From positions 1 to 62,231 of the forward strand of contig UQOJ01000006.1 in assembly GCA_900542635.1 (NCBI GenBank): DNA of 62,231 nucleotides, read 5' to 3'. Both the position numbers and the translations under genes were made by a program. Source of the stretch: an uncultured Collinsella sp. GTDB lineage: Bacteria > Actinomycetota > Coriobacteriia > Coriobacteriales > Coriobacteriaceae. The stretch's first letter is position 1. The number at the start of each line of letters is the position of its first letter. The notes under the pieces are model-generated. The model was not told where the DNA came from and ran no database searches. It saw only the letters and a program-made list of their open reading frames with translations. Positions 50,740 to 59,075 of the stretch are shown piece after piece.

Positions 50740-50826
50740 ATTGTTGTTTCCAACCCTGTCAGACAGATGCCGTAAAATAGTAATTTTTTAGAATTACTGT
50801 CTTACGAGCACCCATCTAACGCTCGG

Positions 50827-51393
50827 GCCCTTTTGTTTGCCGTGTCCATCGCTAATTCAAACGTGATGTTCTCGGGAATGCATCTGGGGGATGCTGAGGA
50901 CCTATTTTCCGCCATGCAGCAATGGGTCCTATGGGGTGCGCCGTGCATTTTTTGGAGTATTCTGCAGTTCGAGTTGTCTGCATATGATTCGACGTCGCCA
51001 ACGGTGGCCTTCGGATATCCCTAGCGAGCGTTCCGAGTCAGATTTCGCCGTTTTCCGGAGCAGGGGCGCGTCATTCTCGCCATGTCGGGACTTAGAATGA
51101 TACGGCGCCCTACAGTTTTGCCCACCCGCGGCGGTGCTGGCGCGGTCACGTTGCAGAATACTCCGTTTTTTGCACGGGCCAGGATGGGGTACCTCAGGAG
51201 AACGCGGCGGTATCCAGTAAATATATGCAATCTGTACCGGGAATTATGCAAACCGAAAAGGCGGGCAGTATGGGTTGGTGTATCGGGCTGCCTAGCGCAC
51301 CAAAACGGGGAGCTCCCCCCCCATGCGCCGTATACTCTGTCTGAATGTGAAAACGGCTTGACGTGTTGCCTGGCGTAGGGAGAGGGTGCCTCG
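50827..51393. other. intergenic region right of the element
   Basis: The first bases GCCCTTTTG complete the helicase terminator. At 50943-50966 and 51152-51175 lie two inverted copies sharing CCGTGCA-N6-GGAGTATTCTGCA. No credible gene was seen. The ribosome site for the next gene is at its right end. Confidence 0.4.
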
Positions 51394-52155
51394 ATGAGCG
51401 TATTCGAAATTGTGTTTAGTCCGACGGGCGGAACGCGGAAGGTGTCTGGCCTTGTGGCCGGGGCGCTGGACAAGAATACCGTTACCGTCGATTTGACCGA
51501 TAGCGGGCTAGATTTCAGCGCTGTGTCGATGACTAAGGACGACGTGGCCGTAATCTCTGCGCCGGCGTATGCCGGTAGAATCCCGGCTGTGGTGGCTGAC
51601 CGGTTGGGCATGGTGCGCGGCAACGGGGCTCGGACTGTTTTGGTTTGTGTATACGGAAACCGCGCGTTTGAGGACACGCTCGTAGAGCTGGAGGACGTTG
51701 CGAAGCGCGCCGGATTTAGGGTGGTTGCAGCGGTTTCTGCTATTGCTGAGCATTCCGTTGCTCGTCAGTTTGCTGCTGGGCGACCGGATGCGCAGGATGC
51801 GGCGCAGCTCGCAGAGTTTGCGCAGCAAATTCAGCAAAAGCTGTTGGCTGAGGACGCATCCGAGCCCTCTATTCCCGGCAATCGTCCTTATAAACAAGCT
51901 GGAGGTCATCGCATGGCACCCGAGGCAACAGAGGATTGCGCCTCCTGCGGTGCATGCGCCGCGGCGTGCCCCGTTTGTGCTATCGACAAGGGCGACCCCA
52001 AGCGAGCAGCTGGCGAGGCGTGCATCTCCTGCATGCGCTGCATCGCCGTATGTCCGCGAGGCGCTCGCAAGCTTGATCCCAACAAGCTATCCGCTGTTTC
52101 CCAGATGTTGAGCAAGGTTTGCGTCGTGCGGAAGGAATGCGAGCTCTTCATCTAG
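51394..52155 (+). CDS. flavodoxin-like protein with two [4Fe-4S] clusters (EFR1 family)
   Basis: The 253-residue product has an N-terminal flavodoxin-like FMN-binding fold (FEIVFSPTGGTRKVSGLV, ISAPAYAGRIPAVVADRL, VLVCVYGNRAFEDTLVELED). A C-terminal ferredoxin domain has two clusters of the type CxxCxxCxxxCP (CASCGACAAACPVCAI, CISCMRCIAVCPRGAR). Such EFR1-type proteins move electrons between flavins and iron-sulfur partners in anaerobes. The partner is not evident. It is a single gene, followed by a palindromic repeat. Confidence 0.85.
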   Translation: MSVFEIVFSPTGGTRKVSGLVAGALDKNTVTVDLTDSGLDFSAVSMTKDDVAVISAPAYAGRIPAVVADRLGMVRGNGARTVLVCVYGNRAFEDTLVELEDVAKRAGFRVVAAVSAIAEHSVARQFAAGRPDAQDAAQLAEFAQQIQQKLLAEDASEPSIPGNRPYKQAGGHRMAPEATEDCASCGACAAACPVCAIDKGDPKRAAGEACISCMRCIAVCPRGARKLDPNKLSAVSQMLSKVCVVRKECELFI

Positions 52156-52168
52156 CGCATACGAAATT

Positions 52169-52231
52169 GGTGCGTTGGGGACAGGTTAATCTGCACCAAC
52201 CTGGTGCAAACAAACCTGTCCCCAACGCACC
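52169..52231. repeat. family A palindromic repeat, copy 3
   Basis: Perfect 19-base arms, GGTGCGTTGGGGACAGGTT and its complement, enclose TGCACCAACCTGGTGCA, a second palindrome. It is the most intact member of the family. Confidence 0.85.
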
Positions 52232-52498
52232 AGAGTGAGGAGTGCCCCTGGGTGCCGGCAGGAAAGGAACGTCCCTAAGTGCCGCCTAAATACCGTTTAT
52301 CGAAGAAAAAATACCGCTCACCGGTCATAATGATTGTTCTGGCTTTGGGCTTGTCTACAATATCTCCCGTAAAAAGAAATGCGGAAGGTTACCGAGTCCC
52401 TCGGACGTGGGCCTAACCAAAGTCTTTGAACGGGTGTGTCTCTATGGATGCATTCGTTTGATTTTGGTTGGGCTATATTTATGAAGGGACATGCCACC
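52232..52498. other. leader of the alpha-glucoside operon
   Basis: GCCTAACCAAA (52411-52421) and TTTGGTTGGGC (52463-52473) can pair. No canonical antiterminator (RAT) sequence was found, although GATTGTT at about 52327 matches its first bases weakly. The operon promoter is probably here. Confidence 0.35.
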
Positions 52499-53011
52499 AT
52501 GGGTTTCTTTTCTCGCCTTATGGGTGGCTCGGACAAGCAGGCGACTGCGACTTCCGAGTTCGAGATTCTCGCCCCTGTTTCCGGCGAGCTTGTTAATCTA
52601 GAAAATACCAATGACCCCGCTTTTAGCAGTCGTGCAGTGGGCGATGGCGTTGCCGTGGTTCCCCAAGAGGGAACGGTGTGCGCTCCTGTTTCCGGTACCG
52701 TTGCGGCGCTGTTTCCGACTGAGCACGCGCTGGGCATCATGTCCGACGACAGCTCTGCTCAGGTGATGCTGCACATCGGAATCGACACTGTTAAGCTTGA
52801 GGGCAAGGGCTTCCATGCGCTTGTTGCCCAGGGTGACCATGTCGACGCGGGCCAGCCCCTCGTCGAGGTCGATTTCGACGCGGTTCGCGCTGCCGGCTTC
52901 GATCCCACGGTCTTCGTTATCGTGTGCGAGCGTTCGGAGAACTCGACTCTTCGTGAGTATGCTTCCGGCCCTGTTGCTGTTAAAGAGCCTGTCGTCTGGC
53001 TTTCCGAGTAA
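52499..53011 (+). CDS. PTS glucose-type EIIA protein
   Basis: The 170-residue protein is a EIIA of the Glc superfamily, accepting phosphate from HPr. PTEHALGIM has His76 and VMLHIGIDTVKLEGKGFHALVAQGD has the phosphorylated His92. ATG 52499 was chosen with AAGGGA upstream; in-frame starts at 52436 and 52481 would add residues. It lies first in the operon and could also serve the EIIA-less MurP system. Confidence 0.92.
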   Translation: MGFFSRLMGGSDKQATATSEFEILAPVSGELVNLENTNDPAFSSRAVGDGVAVVPQEGTVCAPVSGTVAALFPTEHALGIMSDDSSAQVMLHIGIDTVKLEGKGFHALVAQGDHVDAGQPLVEVDFDAVRAAGFDPTVFVIVCERSENSTLREYASGPVAVKEPVVWLSE

Positions 53012-53029
53012 ATTCTTGTGGTGGGTACC

Positions 53030-53884
53030 GTGGTTATCAAGCGAGTTTTTAACAACAACGTCGCAATGGTCACTTCGGACGATGGCTCCGAGCTCATCGT
53101 CATCGGTCGAGGCCTCTGCTTTGGTCGCCATGCCGGCGATGCCATCGATGAGACGTCGGTCGAAAAGACCTACGCGTTGCAGGAGGGAACTTCTCAGGAT
53201 TCGCGTACGATTGACCGCTTGGCACATCTTTTGGAGTCCATCCCCACCGTCAACCTCGTGATTTCCGAGGACATCGTTCAGATGCTTCGTCGAGAGCTCA
53301 ATGTCGATATCAATGACAAGATTCTTATCGCTCTCGCAGACCATATCAGCCTCGCCCTCGATCGCGAGCGCAAAGGCGTTTCCTGCGAGAATCCGCTGCT
53401 GCTCGAGATCCAGCAGTTCTATCGCAAGGAGTACGCGCTTGCGGGCCGTGCCCTTCAGATTATCAAGGACTATTTGGGCATCCAGATGAGCGAAGAAGAG
53501 CAGGGTTTTATTACGCTGCATATCGTCAACGCCACCATGCCGCAACGCTCCGACCGTCTAATCATCTCGGTCCAGCTTGTTCGCGACGTGCTCGCGATTG
53601 TTTCCGAGCGCTATGCCACGACCCTCGATGACACCTCGCTGCCTTACGAACGCTTCGTTCGTCACCCGCAGTTTTTCGCTCAGCGAGCACTCGATCCTAC
53701 GGCCGGGCAAATCAGTGGCGACGCGCTGTTCCGAATCGACGAAACGGCGTATCCGTGCGCATTCTCGTGCGCGGATGCCATAGCCGCTCACTTGTCGTCT
53801 ACCTATAACGTTGTCGTTACCGATGCCGAGAAGAGTTATCTCGCATATCACATTGTTAATCTGCTTGGAGAACCTGGTCTCTAG
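53030..53884 (+). CDS. LicT/BglG family antiterminator
   Basis: The 284-residue protein has an RNA-binding CAT domain (VIKRVFNNNVAMVTSDDGSELIVIGRGLCFGRHAGD) and two PTS regulation domains with conserved His (ADHISLAL, LHIVNATM, YERFVRHPQFFAQRALD, LAYHIVNL). It senses the sugar PTS and stops premature termination of its operon. GTG 53030 best matches the family's start; GTG 53018 is in frame upstream. It follows EIIA directly. Confidence 0.88.
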   Translation: MVIKRVFNNNVAMVTSDDGSELIVIGRGLCFGRHAGDAIDETSVEKTYALQEGTSQDSRTIDRLAHLLESIPTVNLVISEDIVQMLRRELNVDINDKILIALADHISLALDRERKGVSCENPLLLEIQQFYRKEYALAGRALQIIKDYLGIQMSEEEQGFITLHIVNATMPQRSDRLIISVQLVRDVLAIVSERYATTLDDTSLPYERFVRHPQFFAQRALDPTAGQISGDALFRIDETAYPCAFSCADAIAAHLSSTYNVVVTDAEKSYLAYHIVNLLGEPGL

Positions 53885-53983
53885 GCATAACGTGCCCACA
53901 CATCGATTGATATAAGGCAGGACTTACGGTCTTGCCCAGGGCACATCTGTCTTAATTTGCGGAAAAGGAAGGGGAGTACCGCT

Positions 53984-55600
53984 ATGACCGCAAAAAAGAA
54001 GTTCAATTTCAAAGCGCCGTTGGAGGTGTTCGCGAAGTCGATCGTCCAGCCGATGATGTATCTCTCGGTTGCCGGCATCCTGCTCATCGTGGGCATCATT
54101 CTGACCAACAAGACCATCTGCGCTTTGGTCCCCGTACTGGGCTCCGGTCCGTTCCAGCTTGTGGGCGCCGTTGTCTATCAGTCGCTGATGTTTATCATCA
54201 ACAACCTCTCGATTCTGTTCTGCGTGGGCATCGCCGGCGCCATGGCAAAGAAGAACAAGGGCCATGCTTCGCTGATCGCCCTGATGTCGTTCTTCCTGTT
54301 CCTGCAGGCTAACAACATCGTGCTCAACGCCACCGGCTCTCTTGCCGATGCGAGCGGCATGCTCGGTCTTACCGGAACCGGCCAGGCCACCGTTATGGGC
54401 ATCCAGGTGCTCGATACCGGCGTGTTTGGTGGCATCATCCTGGGTTGCATCACCGGTGCCGTGTTCAACAAGTACTCGAACAAGCAGTTCCCCATTGCCC
54501 TTTCGATGTTCTCGGGCGTTCGCTTTCCGTTCCTGATCATGATCATCATCTCCTGGATCATGGGCGCGGGCTTCTGCATCGTTTGGCCTCCGGTTCAGGG
54601 CGCCATCTCCTCCGTTGCCGGCATCATTAAGGAGTCGGGCAACATCGGCCTCTTTATCTACGGCATGCTCAACAAGCTGCTCGTTCCCACCGGCCTGCAC
54701 CACCTCATCTACACCCCGTTCCAGTTCTCCGATGTGGGCGGCACCCTGACGCTGGGTGATCAGGTTATTGCCGGCGCCTATCCCATCCGTGTCGCCGAGA
54801 TGGCAATGACGGGCCAGCCCTTCTCCGATAGCACCTACTTCAACAGCTATACCTTCAACAACCTGTGGCCCTACATCGGTATCGGTCTCGCCTTTATCGT
54901 CACCGCTTACAAGGGGAACAAGGATAAGACCAAAGCCGTTATCATCCCGCTGATTATCACCGCCGTGCTCTCCTGCGTGACCGAGCCCATGGACTTCCTC
55001 TTTGTCTTTGCCGCTCCCGTGCTCTTTGTCGTTCACTCGGTTCTTTCCGGCATCTTCCTGGTTCTGCTCAAGGTCCTCTCCGTGCCCGCTTCGACTGCAG
55101 GCGGCATCATCAACATCGTGGTTTCCAACCTGGTTCTTGGTGTCGATAAGACCAACTGGCCGGTTATGCTGGTGCTCGGAGTCGTCAACGCCGCTCTGTA
55201 CTTCTTCCTCTTCACCTTCCTTATTAAGAAGCTCAACCTCCACACGCCTGGTCGCGAGGAAGAGTCCGAGCTTGCTGAGTCCGTTGCCGAGGGCGAGGCC
55301 GCCGCGTCTGTCGCGGTGAAGCAGGGCGCTGTTGCCGCAGCTCCCGCAGAGGGCGTCGATGCAGGTATTGCCGATCTGGTCGCAGGTCTTGGCGGCAAGG
55401 ACAACATCGAGGAGCTCGAGAACTGCTTTACGCGTCTCCGCGTGAACGTTAAGAACCCGGACCTCATCGATGAGAGCCTCATCAACCACGTGCCCAACAG
55501 CGGCATCAACCGCAACGGCAACAATATCCAGATCATCTTTGGCATGAAGGTCGCCGAGATGCGCGACAAGGTCGAGAACGCAATTGAGAAGGAGCAGTAA
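53984..55600 (+). CDS. alpha-glucoside-type PTS transporter, EIICB
   Basis: The 538-residue protein has an EIIC membrane domain (about residues 20-425, many helices; LLVPTGLHHLIYTPFQFSDVGG, TAVLSCVTEPMDFLF) and a linker. A C-terminal EIIB domain has phospho-Cys481 (ELENCFTRLRVNVK). This order (EIIC then EIIB) is that of the maltose/alpha-glucoside transporters MalX and AglA. GGAAGGGGAG precedes ATG 53984. The substrate class is inferred from the GH4 gene that follows 3 bases later. Confidence 0.9.
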   Translation: MTAKKKFNFKAPLEVFAKSIVQPMMYLSVAGILLIVGIILTNKTICALVPVLGSGPFQLVGAVVYQSLMFIINNLSILFCVGIAGAMAKKNKGHASLIALMSFFLFLQANNIVLNATGSLADASGMLGLTGTGQATVMGIQVLDTGVFGGIILGCITGAVFNKYSNKQFPIALSMFSGVRFPFLIMIIISWIMGAGFCIVWPPVQGAISSVAGIIKESGNIGLFIYGMLNKLLVPTGLHHLIYTPFQFSDVGGTLTLGDQVIAGAYPIRVAEMAMTGQPFSDSTYFNSYTFNNLWPYIGIGLAFIVTAYKGNKDKTKAVIIPLIITAVLSCVTEPMDFLFVFAAPVLFVVHSVLSGIFLVLLKVLSVPASTAGGIINIVVSNLVLGVDKTNWPVMLVLGVVNAALYFFLFTFLIKKLNLHTPGREEESELAESVAEGEAAASVAVKQGAVAAAPAEGVDAGIADLVAGLGGKDNIEELENCFTRLRVNVKNPDLIDESLINHVPNSGINRNGNNIQIIFGMKVAEMRDKVENAIEKEQ

Positions 55601-55603
55601 ACA

Positions 55604-56986
55604 ATGATCATTACTCTGTGTGGTGGCGGATCCACCTTTACCCCCGGCATCGTCAAGTCCATCGCTCTGCGCAAGGACGAGCTCGACGTTGACGAGATTC
55701 GTCTGTACGACATCAATGAGGAGCGCCAGCGCAAGATCGGCGTGCTCGTGGATTGGATTTTGCACGAGGACCTCGGCCTGGACATCAAGCTCACGGTGAC
55801 CACCGACAAAAAGACGGCATTTACCGACGCCAGCTTCGTGTTTGCCCAGATGCGCGTGGGCGGCTACGCCATGCGCGAGCAGGACGAGAAGATTCCGCTG
55901 CGTCACGGCTGCGTGGGTCAGGAGACCTGCGGTTGCGGCGGCCTTGCCTATGGCATGCGCACCATCTTCCCCATGGTCGAGCTGATCGATGACGTTGAGA
56001 AGTACGCCAAGAAGGACTACTGGATTCTCAACTACTCCAACCCTGCCGCCATCGTCTCCGAGGGCTGCCGTGTGCTGCGTCCCAACGCTCGCATCATCAA
56101 CATCTGCGACATGCCGATCGCAATCATCGACGTGGTTTGCGCCGCGCTCGATATCGACAAGAAGGATGTCGAGTACGATTACTTTGGCCTCAACCACTTT
56201 GGTTGGTTCACCTCGATTCGCCACAAGGGCGAGGAGGTGCTCCCGCAGCTGCGCGAGTACATCAAGGAGCATGAGATCCTGCTGCCCGATTCCTACCTCA
56301 AGGGCATGGGCTCGCTCATGGCAAAGAAGCCCGAGGAGGCCACCGACGAGCATCCCGAGCAGAACCGCCACACCAAGGGCAGCTGGTACTACGTCTGGAA
56401 GGGCGAGTACGAGATCATGGAGTGCTTCCCGGAGTACCTGCCCAACACGTATCTGAACTACTACCTGCAGCAGAAGGAGTTCGTCGAGCATTCCAACCCC
56501 GAGCGCACCCGTGCTAACGAGGTTGAGGAGACGCGCGAGAAGAATCTCTTCGACGGCATCGACCACTACGAGAAGACCGGCGAGATCGACGAGAGCACGT
56601 TCTATGCGGGCAGCCACGGCGACTGGATTGCCGACCTGGCTATCGCTCTGAAGAACGACACCAAGCAGCGCTTCCTGGTCATTTGCGAGAACAAGGGCGC
56701 TATCCCCAACATGCCCTACGACGCTATGGTCGAGCTGCCTGCCTACATTGGCAAGAACGGCCCCGAGGTCATCAGCCGCGACAACATTCCGCTGTTCCAG
56801 CAGGGCCTCATGATGCAGCAGCTGAACTCCGAGAAGCTCGTGGTCGAGGCTACGATCGAGGGTTCGTACGAGAAGGCGCTCAAGGCCTTCACGCTGAACA
56901 AGACCGTGCCGTCGATGAAGGTCGCCAAGGAGGTTCTCGACGACATGATCGAGGCTAACAAGGACTTCTGGCCCGAGCTTAAGTAA
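55604..56986 (+). CDS. GH4 6-phospho-alpha-glucosidase
   Basis: This family-4 glycosidase needs NAD and Mn(II) and hydrolyses 6-phospho-alpha-glucosides from PTS uptake. The 460-residue protein begins LCGGGSTFTPG (NAD-binding) and has QMRVGGYAMREQDEKIPLRHG. The signature CDMP (Cys168-Pro171, in INICDMPIAI) is typical of the alpha-glucosidase branch, and GLNHFGW carries a metal His. It starts 3 bases after EIICB. The operon uses maltose-like disaccharide phosphates. Confidence 0.92.
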   Translation: MIITLCGGGSTFTPGIVKSIALRKDELDVDEIRLYDINEERQRKIGVLVDWILHEDLGLDIKLTVTTDKKTAFTDASFVFAQMRVGGYAMREQDEKIPLRHGCVGQETCGCGGLAYGMRTIFPMVELIDDVEKYAKKDYWILNYSNPAAIVSEGCRVLRPNARIINICDMPIAIIDVVCAALDIDKKDVEYDYFGLNHFGWFTSIRHKGEEVLPQLREYIKEHEILLPDSYLKGMGSLMAKKPEEATDEHPEQNRHTKGSWYYVWKGEYEIMECFPEYLPNTYLNYYLQQKEFVEHSNPERTRANEVEETREKNLFDGIDHYEKTGEIDESTFYAGSHGDWIADLAIALKNDTKQRFLVICENKGAIPNMPYDAMVELPAYIGKNGPEVISRDNIPLFQQGLMMQQLNSEKLVVEATIEGSYEKALKAFTLNKTVPSMKVAKEVLDDMIEANKDFWPELK

Positions 56987-57019
56987 AAGCAACAGGGTCG
57001 CTGACCGCATACCTAGAGC

Positions 57020-57061
57020 AATGCCCCGTCCACGTGATTGCGTGGGCGGGGCATTGTCGTT
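57020..57061 (+). terminator. terminator of the alpha-glucoside operon
   Basis: AATGCCCCGTCCACG pairs with CGTGGGCGGGGCATT (one wobble), followed by GTCGTTT. It lies 33 bases after the stop. Confidence 0.75.
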
Positions 57062-57242
57062 TGGTAACGCGTTTTATCAAATATGGCATTTATCTGCGGT
57101 AATGTTCTATTTCACCGCTGAGGGTGACATTTCATGCCGCCTGCCGAACTGCGTGGAGACCTAACAACTTTTTAGGTCAGTGTTGTGCGTGTAGCAATTT
57201 CGCCCGGCCTCGCCTCCGGGCTGCCATGTGAGAGGGGATCTT

Positions 57243-59075
57243 ATGGCTCGACTGCATGTAATGGAACGCAGCCACGCTCAGGCCGTCATGGACGACCTGC
57301 ACGATGCGCTCGGACGTCGTCTGGCGGTGAGCTCGCTCGCCCCGTGTCCCGTGGAGTTTACGGCAGCGCTCGTCAACCTGTGCTCCACCCAGAGCTGCGG
57401 CAAGTGCACGCCCTGCCGCGTGGGCCTAAGCGCGCTGAGCGACCTGCTCGCCGATGTGCTCGAAGGGCGCGCCGATGAGTCCACACTCAACCTGATTGAG
57501 CGCACGGCCCGCACCATCTACCTTTCGAGCGATTGCGCCATCGGCTACGAGGCCGGCGCCATGGCGCTCACGGCCATTCGCGGCTTCCGCGACGATTTTG
57601 AGCATCACATTCGCGAGCACTCCTGCGGCTTTGATCGTGAGGCCCGCGTCCCGTGTGTCTCGGGCTGTCCGGCGCACGTCGACATTCCCGGTTACATTTC
57701 GCTCGTCGAGGCCGGCCGCTATGCCGATGCCGTCAAGGTCATCCGCAAGAATAACCCGCTGCCGCTCGTTTGCGGCCTGGTGTGCGAGCATCCCTGCGAG
57801 ATGCATTGCCGCCGTGGCATGGTCGACGACCCCATGAACATCCTCGCCCTCAAGCGTTTTGCCGTTGAGCACAGTGACCTCAACGACCACAAGCCGCATG
57901 TAGTGGACAACACCGGTAAGCGCGTCTCCGTGATCGGCGGCGGCCCGGCTGGCCTTTCCTGTGCCTACTACCTGGCCGTGATGGGCCACAAGGTGACCAT
58001 TTTTGAGCAGCGCCACCACTTGGGCGGCATGCTGCGCTACGGCATCCCCAGCTATCGTCTGCCGCGCGAGCGCCTGCAGGCCGAGATCGACTGGATCTTG
58101 AGCGCCGGCATCGACGTTGAGCTCGATCACTCCGTCAACGGCGAGGAGCTTGCCCGCCTGCGCGACGAGTTCGATGCCGTCTACCTGGCCATCGGTGCCC
58201 ACAGCGATAAGAAGCTCGGCCTTCCGGGCGAAGAGGCGCCCGGCGTGGAGTCGGCCGTCAAGATGCTGCGTGCCTTCGGTGACGACGAACTGCCCGACCT
58301 GAGCGGCCAGCGCGTGTGCGTCATCGGCGGCGGCAACGTGGCCATGGACGTGGCGCGCTCCGCCGTGCGCTGCGGCGCCGAAAAGGTAAGCATCGTCTAC
58401 CGCCGTCGCATCTGCGATATGACGGCTCAGGACGCCGAAATCGCCGGCGCCCAGGCCGAGGGTTGCGAGGTGCTGGAGTTGACGGCGCCGCTCGCCATCG
58501 AGACGGGCGAAGATGGTCGCGTGAGCGGCCTGCGCGTGCAACCGCAGATTATCGGCGAGCCTCGCCGTGGGCGTCCGGCCCCGCGTGCCGCAGCCACGCC
58601 CGAGCGCGTCATTCCCTGCGAGCGCGTGTTTGTGGCCATTGGCCAGGACATCGATTCCAAGCCGTTTGAGGACATGGGCATCGCCTGTAAGTGGGGTCGC
58701 GTCGTTACCGATTCAGACGGCGCCGTGCCCAACTTCGATGGCCTCTTTAGCGGCGGCGACTGCCAGACCGGTCCCGCCACCGTCATCCGTGCCATCAACG
58801 CCGGCCGCGTGGCTTCGGCAAACATCGACCGCTACCTGGGCTTTGACCACAAGATCAAGCTCGACGTGGAGCTGCCGACCGTGCAGTTTAAGGGCAAGCA
58901 CGAGTGTGGCCGCTGCGAGCTGGGCGAGCGCGAGGCCGGCGAGCGCATTCACGATTGGAATCTGGTCGAGCAGGGTCTCACCGAGCAGGAGGCGCGCCAG
59001 GAGGCGAGCCGCTGCCTGCGCTGCGACCACTTTGGCTTTGGCGCGTTCCGCGGAGGGAGGAACCTGGAATGGTAG
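57243..59075 (+). CDS. hydrogenase-linked FAD oxidoreductase with NuoF-type Fe-S domain
   Basis: The 610-residue protein is a fusion. Residues 1-128 match only the C-terminal 4Fe-4S helical bundle of NuoF/HydB (QSCGKCTPCRVG, Cys52/55/58, and SSDCAIG with Cys98), without its FMN/NADH domain. Residues 135-570 are GltD-like: Fe-S cysteines 138, 142, 177, 181, 185 and 189, FAD site VIGGGPAGLSC at 230-240, and NAD(P) site VCVIGGGNVAMDVARSA near 360. A C-terminal Cys-rich part follows (ECGRCELGE, SRCLRCDHFG). It overlaps the hydrogenase gene by 7 bases. It should pass electrons between NAD(P)H and the hydrogenase. Confidence 0.85.
   Translation: MARLHVMERSHAQAVMDDLHDALGRRLAVSSLAPCPVEFTAALVNLCSTQSCGKCTPCRVGLSALSDLLADVLEGRADESTLNLIERTARTIYLSSDCAIGYEAGAMALTAIRGFRDDFEHHIREHSCGFDREARVPCVSGCPAHVDIPGYISLVEAGRYADAVKVIRKNNPLPLVCGLVCEHPCEMHCRRGMVDDPMNILALKRFAVEHSDLNDHKPHVVDNTGKRVSVIGGGPAGLSCAYYLAVMGHKVTIFEQRHHLGGMLRYGIPSYRLPRERLQAEIDWILSAGIDVELDHSVNGEELARLRDEFDAVYLAIGAHSDKKLGLPGEEAPGVESAVKMLRAFGDDELPDLSGQRVCVIGGGNVAMDVARSAVRCGAEKVSIVYRRRICDMTAQDAEIAGAQAEGCEVLELTAPLAIETGEDGRVSGLRVQPQIIGEPRRGRPAPRAAATPERVIPCERVFVAIGQDIDSKPFEDMGIACKWGRVVTDSDGAVPNFDGLFSGGDCQTGPATVIRAINAGRVASANIDRYLGFDHKIKLDVELPTVQFKGKHECGRCELGEREAGERIHDWNLVEQGLTEQEARQEASRCLRCDHFGFGAFRGGRNLEW

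Larger units (their letters stand above)
46164..50820. mobile_element. integrated element with large serine recombinase (integrative mobilizable type)
   Basis: The 4.66 kb block is markedly AT-richer than both flanks. It is bounded by GCTCGG (46158-46163 and 50821-50826), and its ends carry imperfect inverted repeats: GGTGGTCGTAAAACAGTAAT at 46162-46181 faces 50793-50812, with 18 of 20 positions matching. It encodes a large serine recombinase, a small protein coupled to it, a MobC-like protein, a SAP-domain protein and a small DUF6061-like protein. No relaxase was seen, so self-mobilisation is probably lost. The order and protein types resemble clostridial TnpX/TndX-type elements. Confidence 0.9.

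Noticed and set aside
52320..52350. RAT antiterminator site for the LicT-type protein
   Set aside because: Only the first bases resemble the consensus, and no overlapping terminator was found, so it is not annotated as a site.
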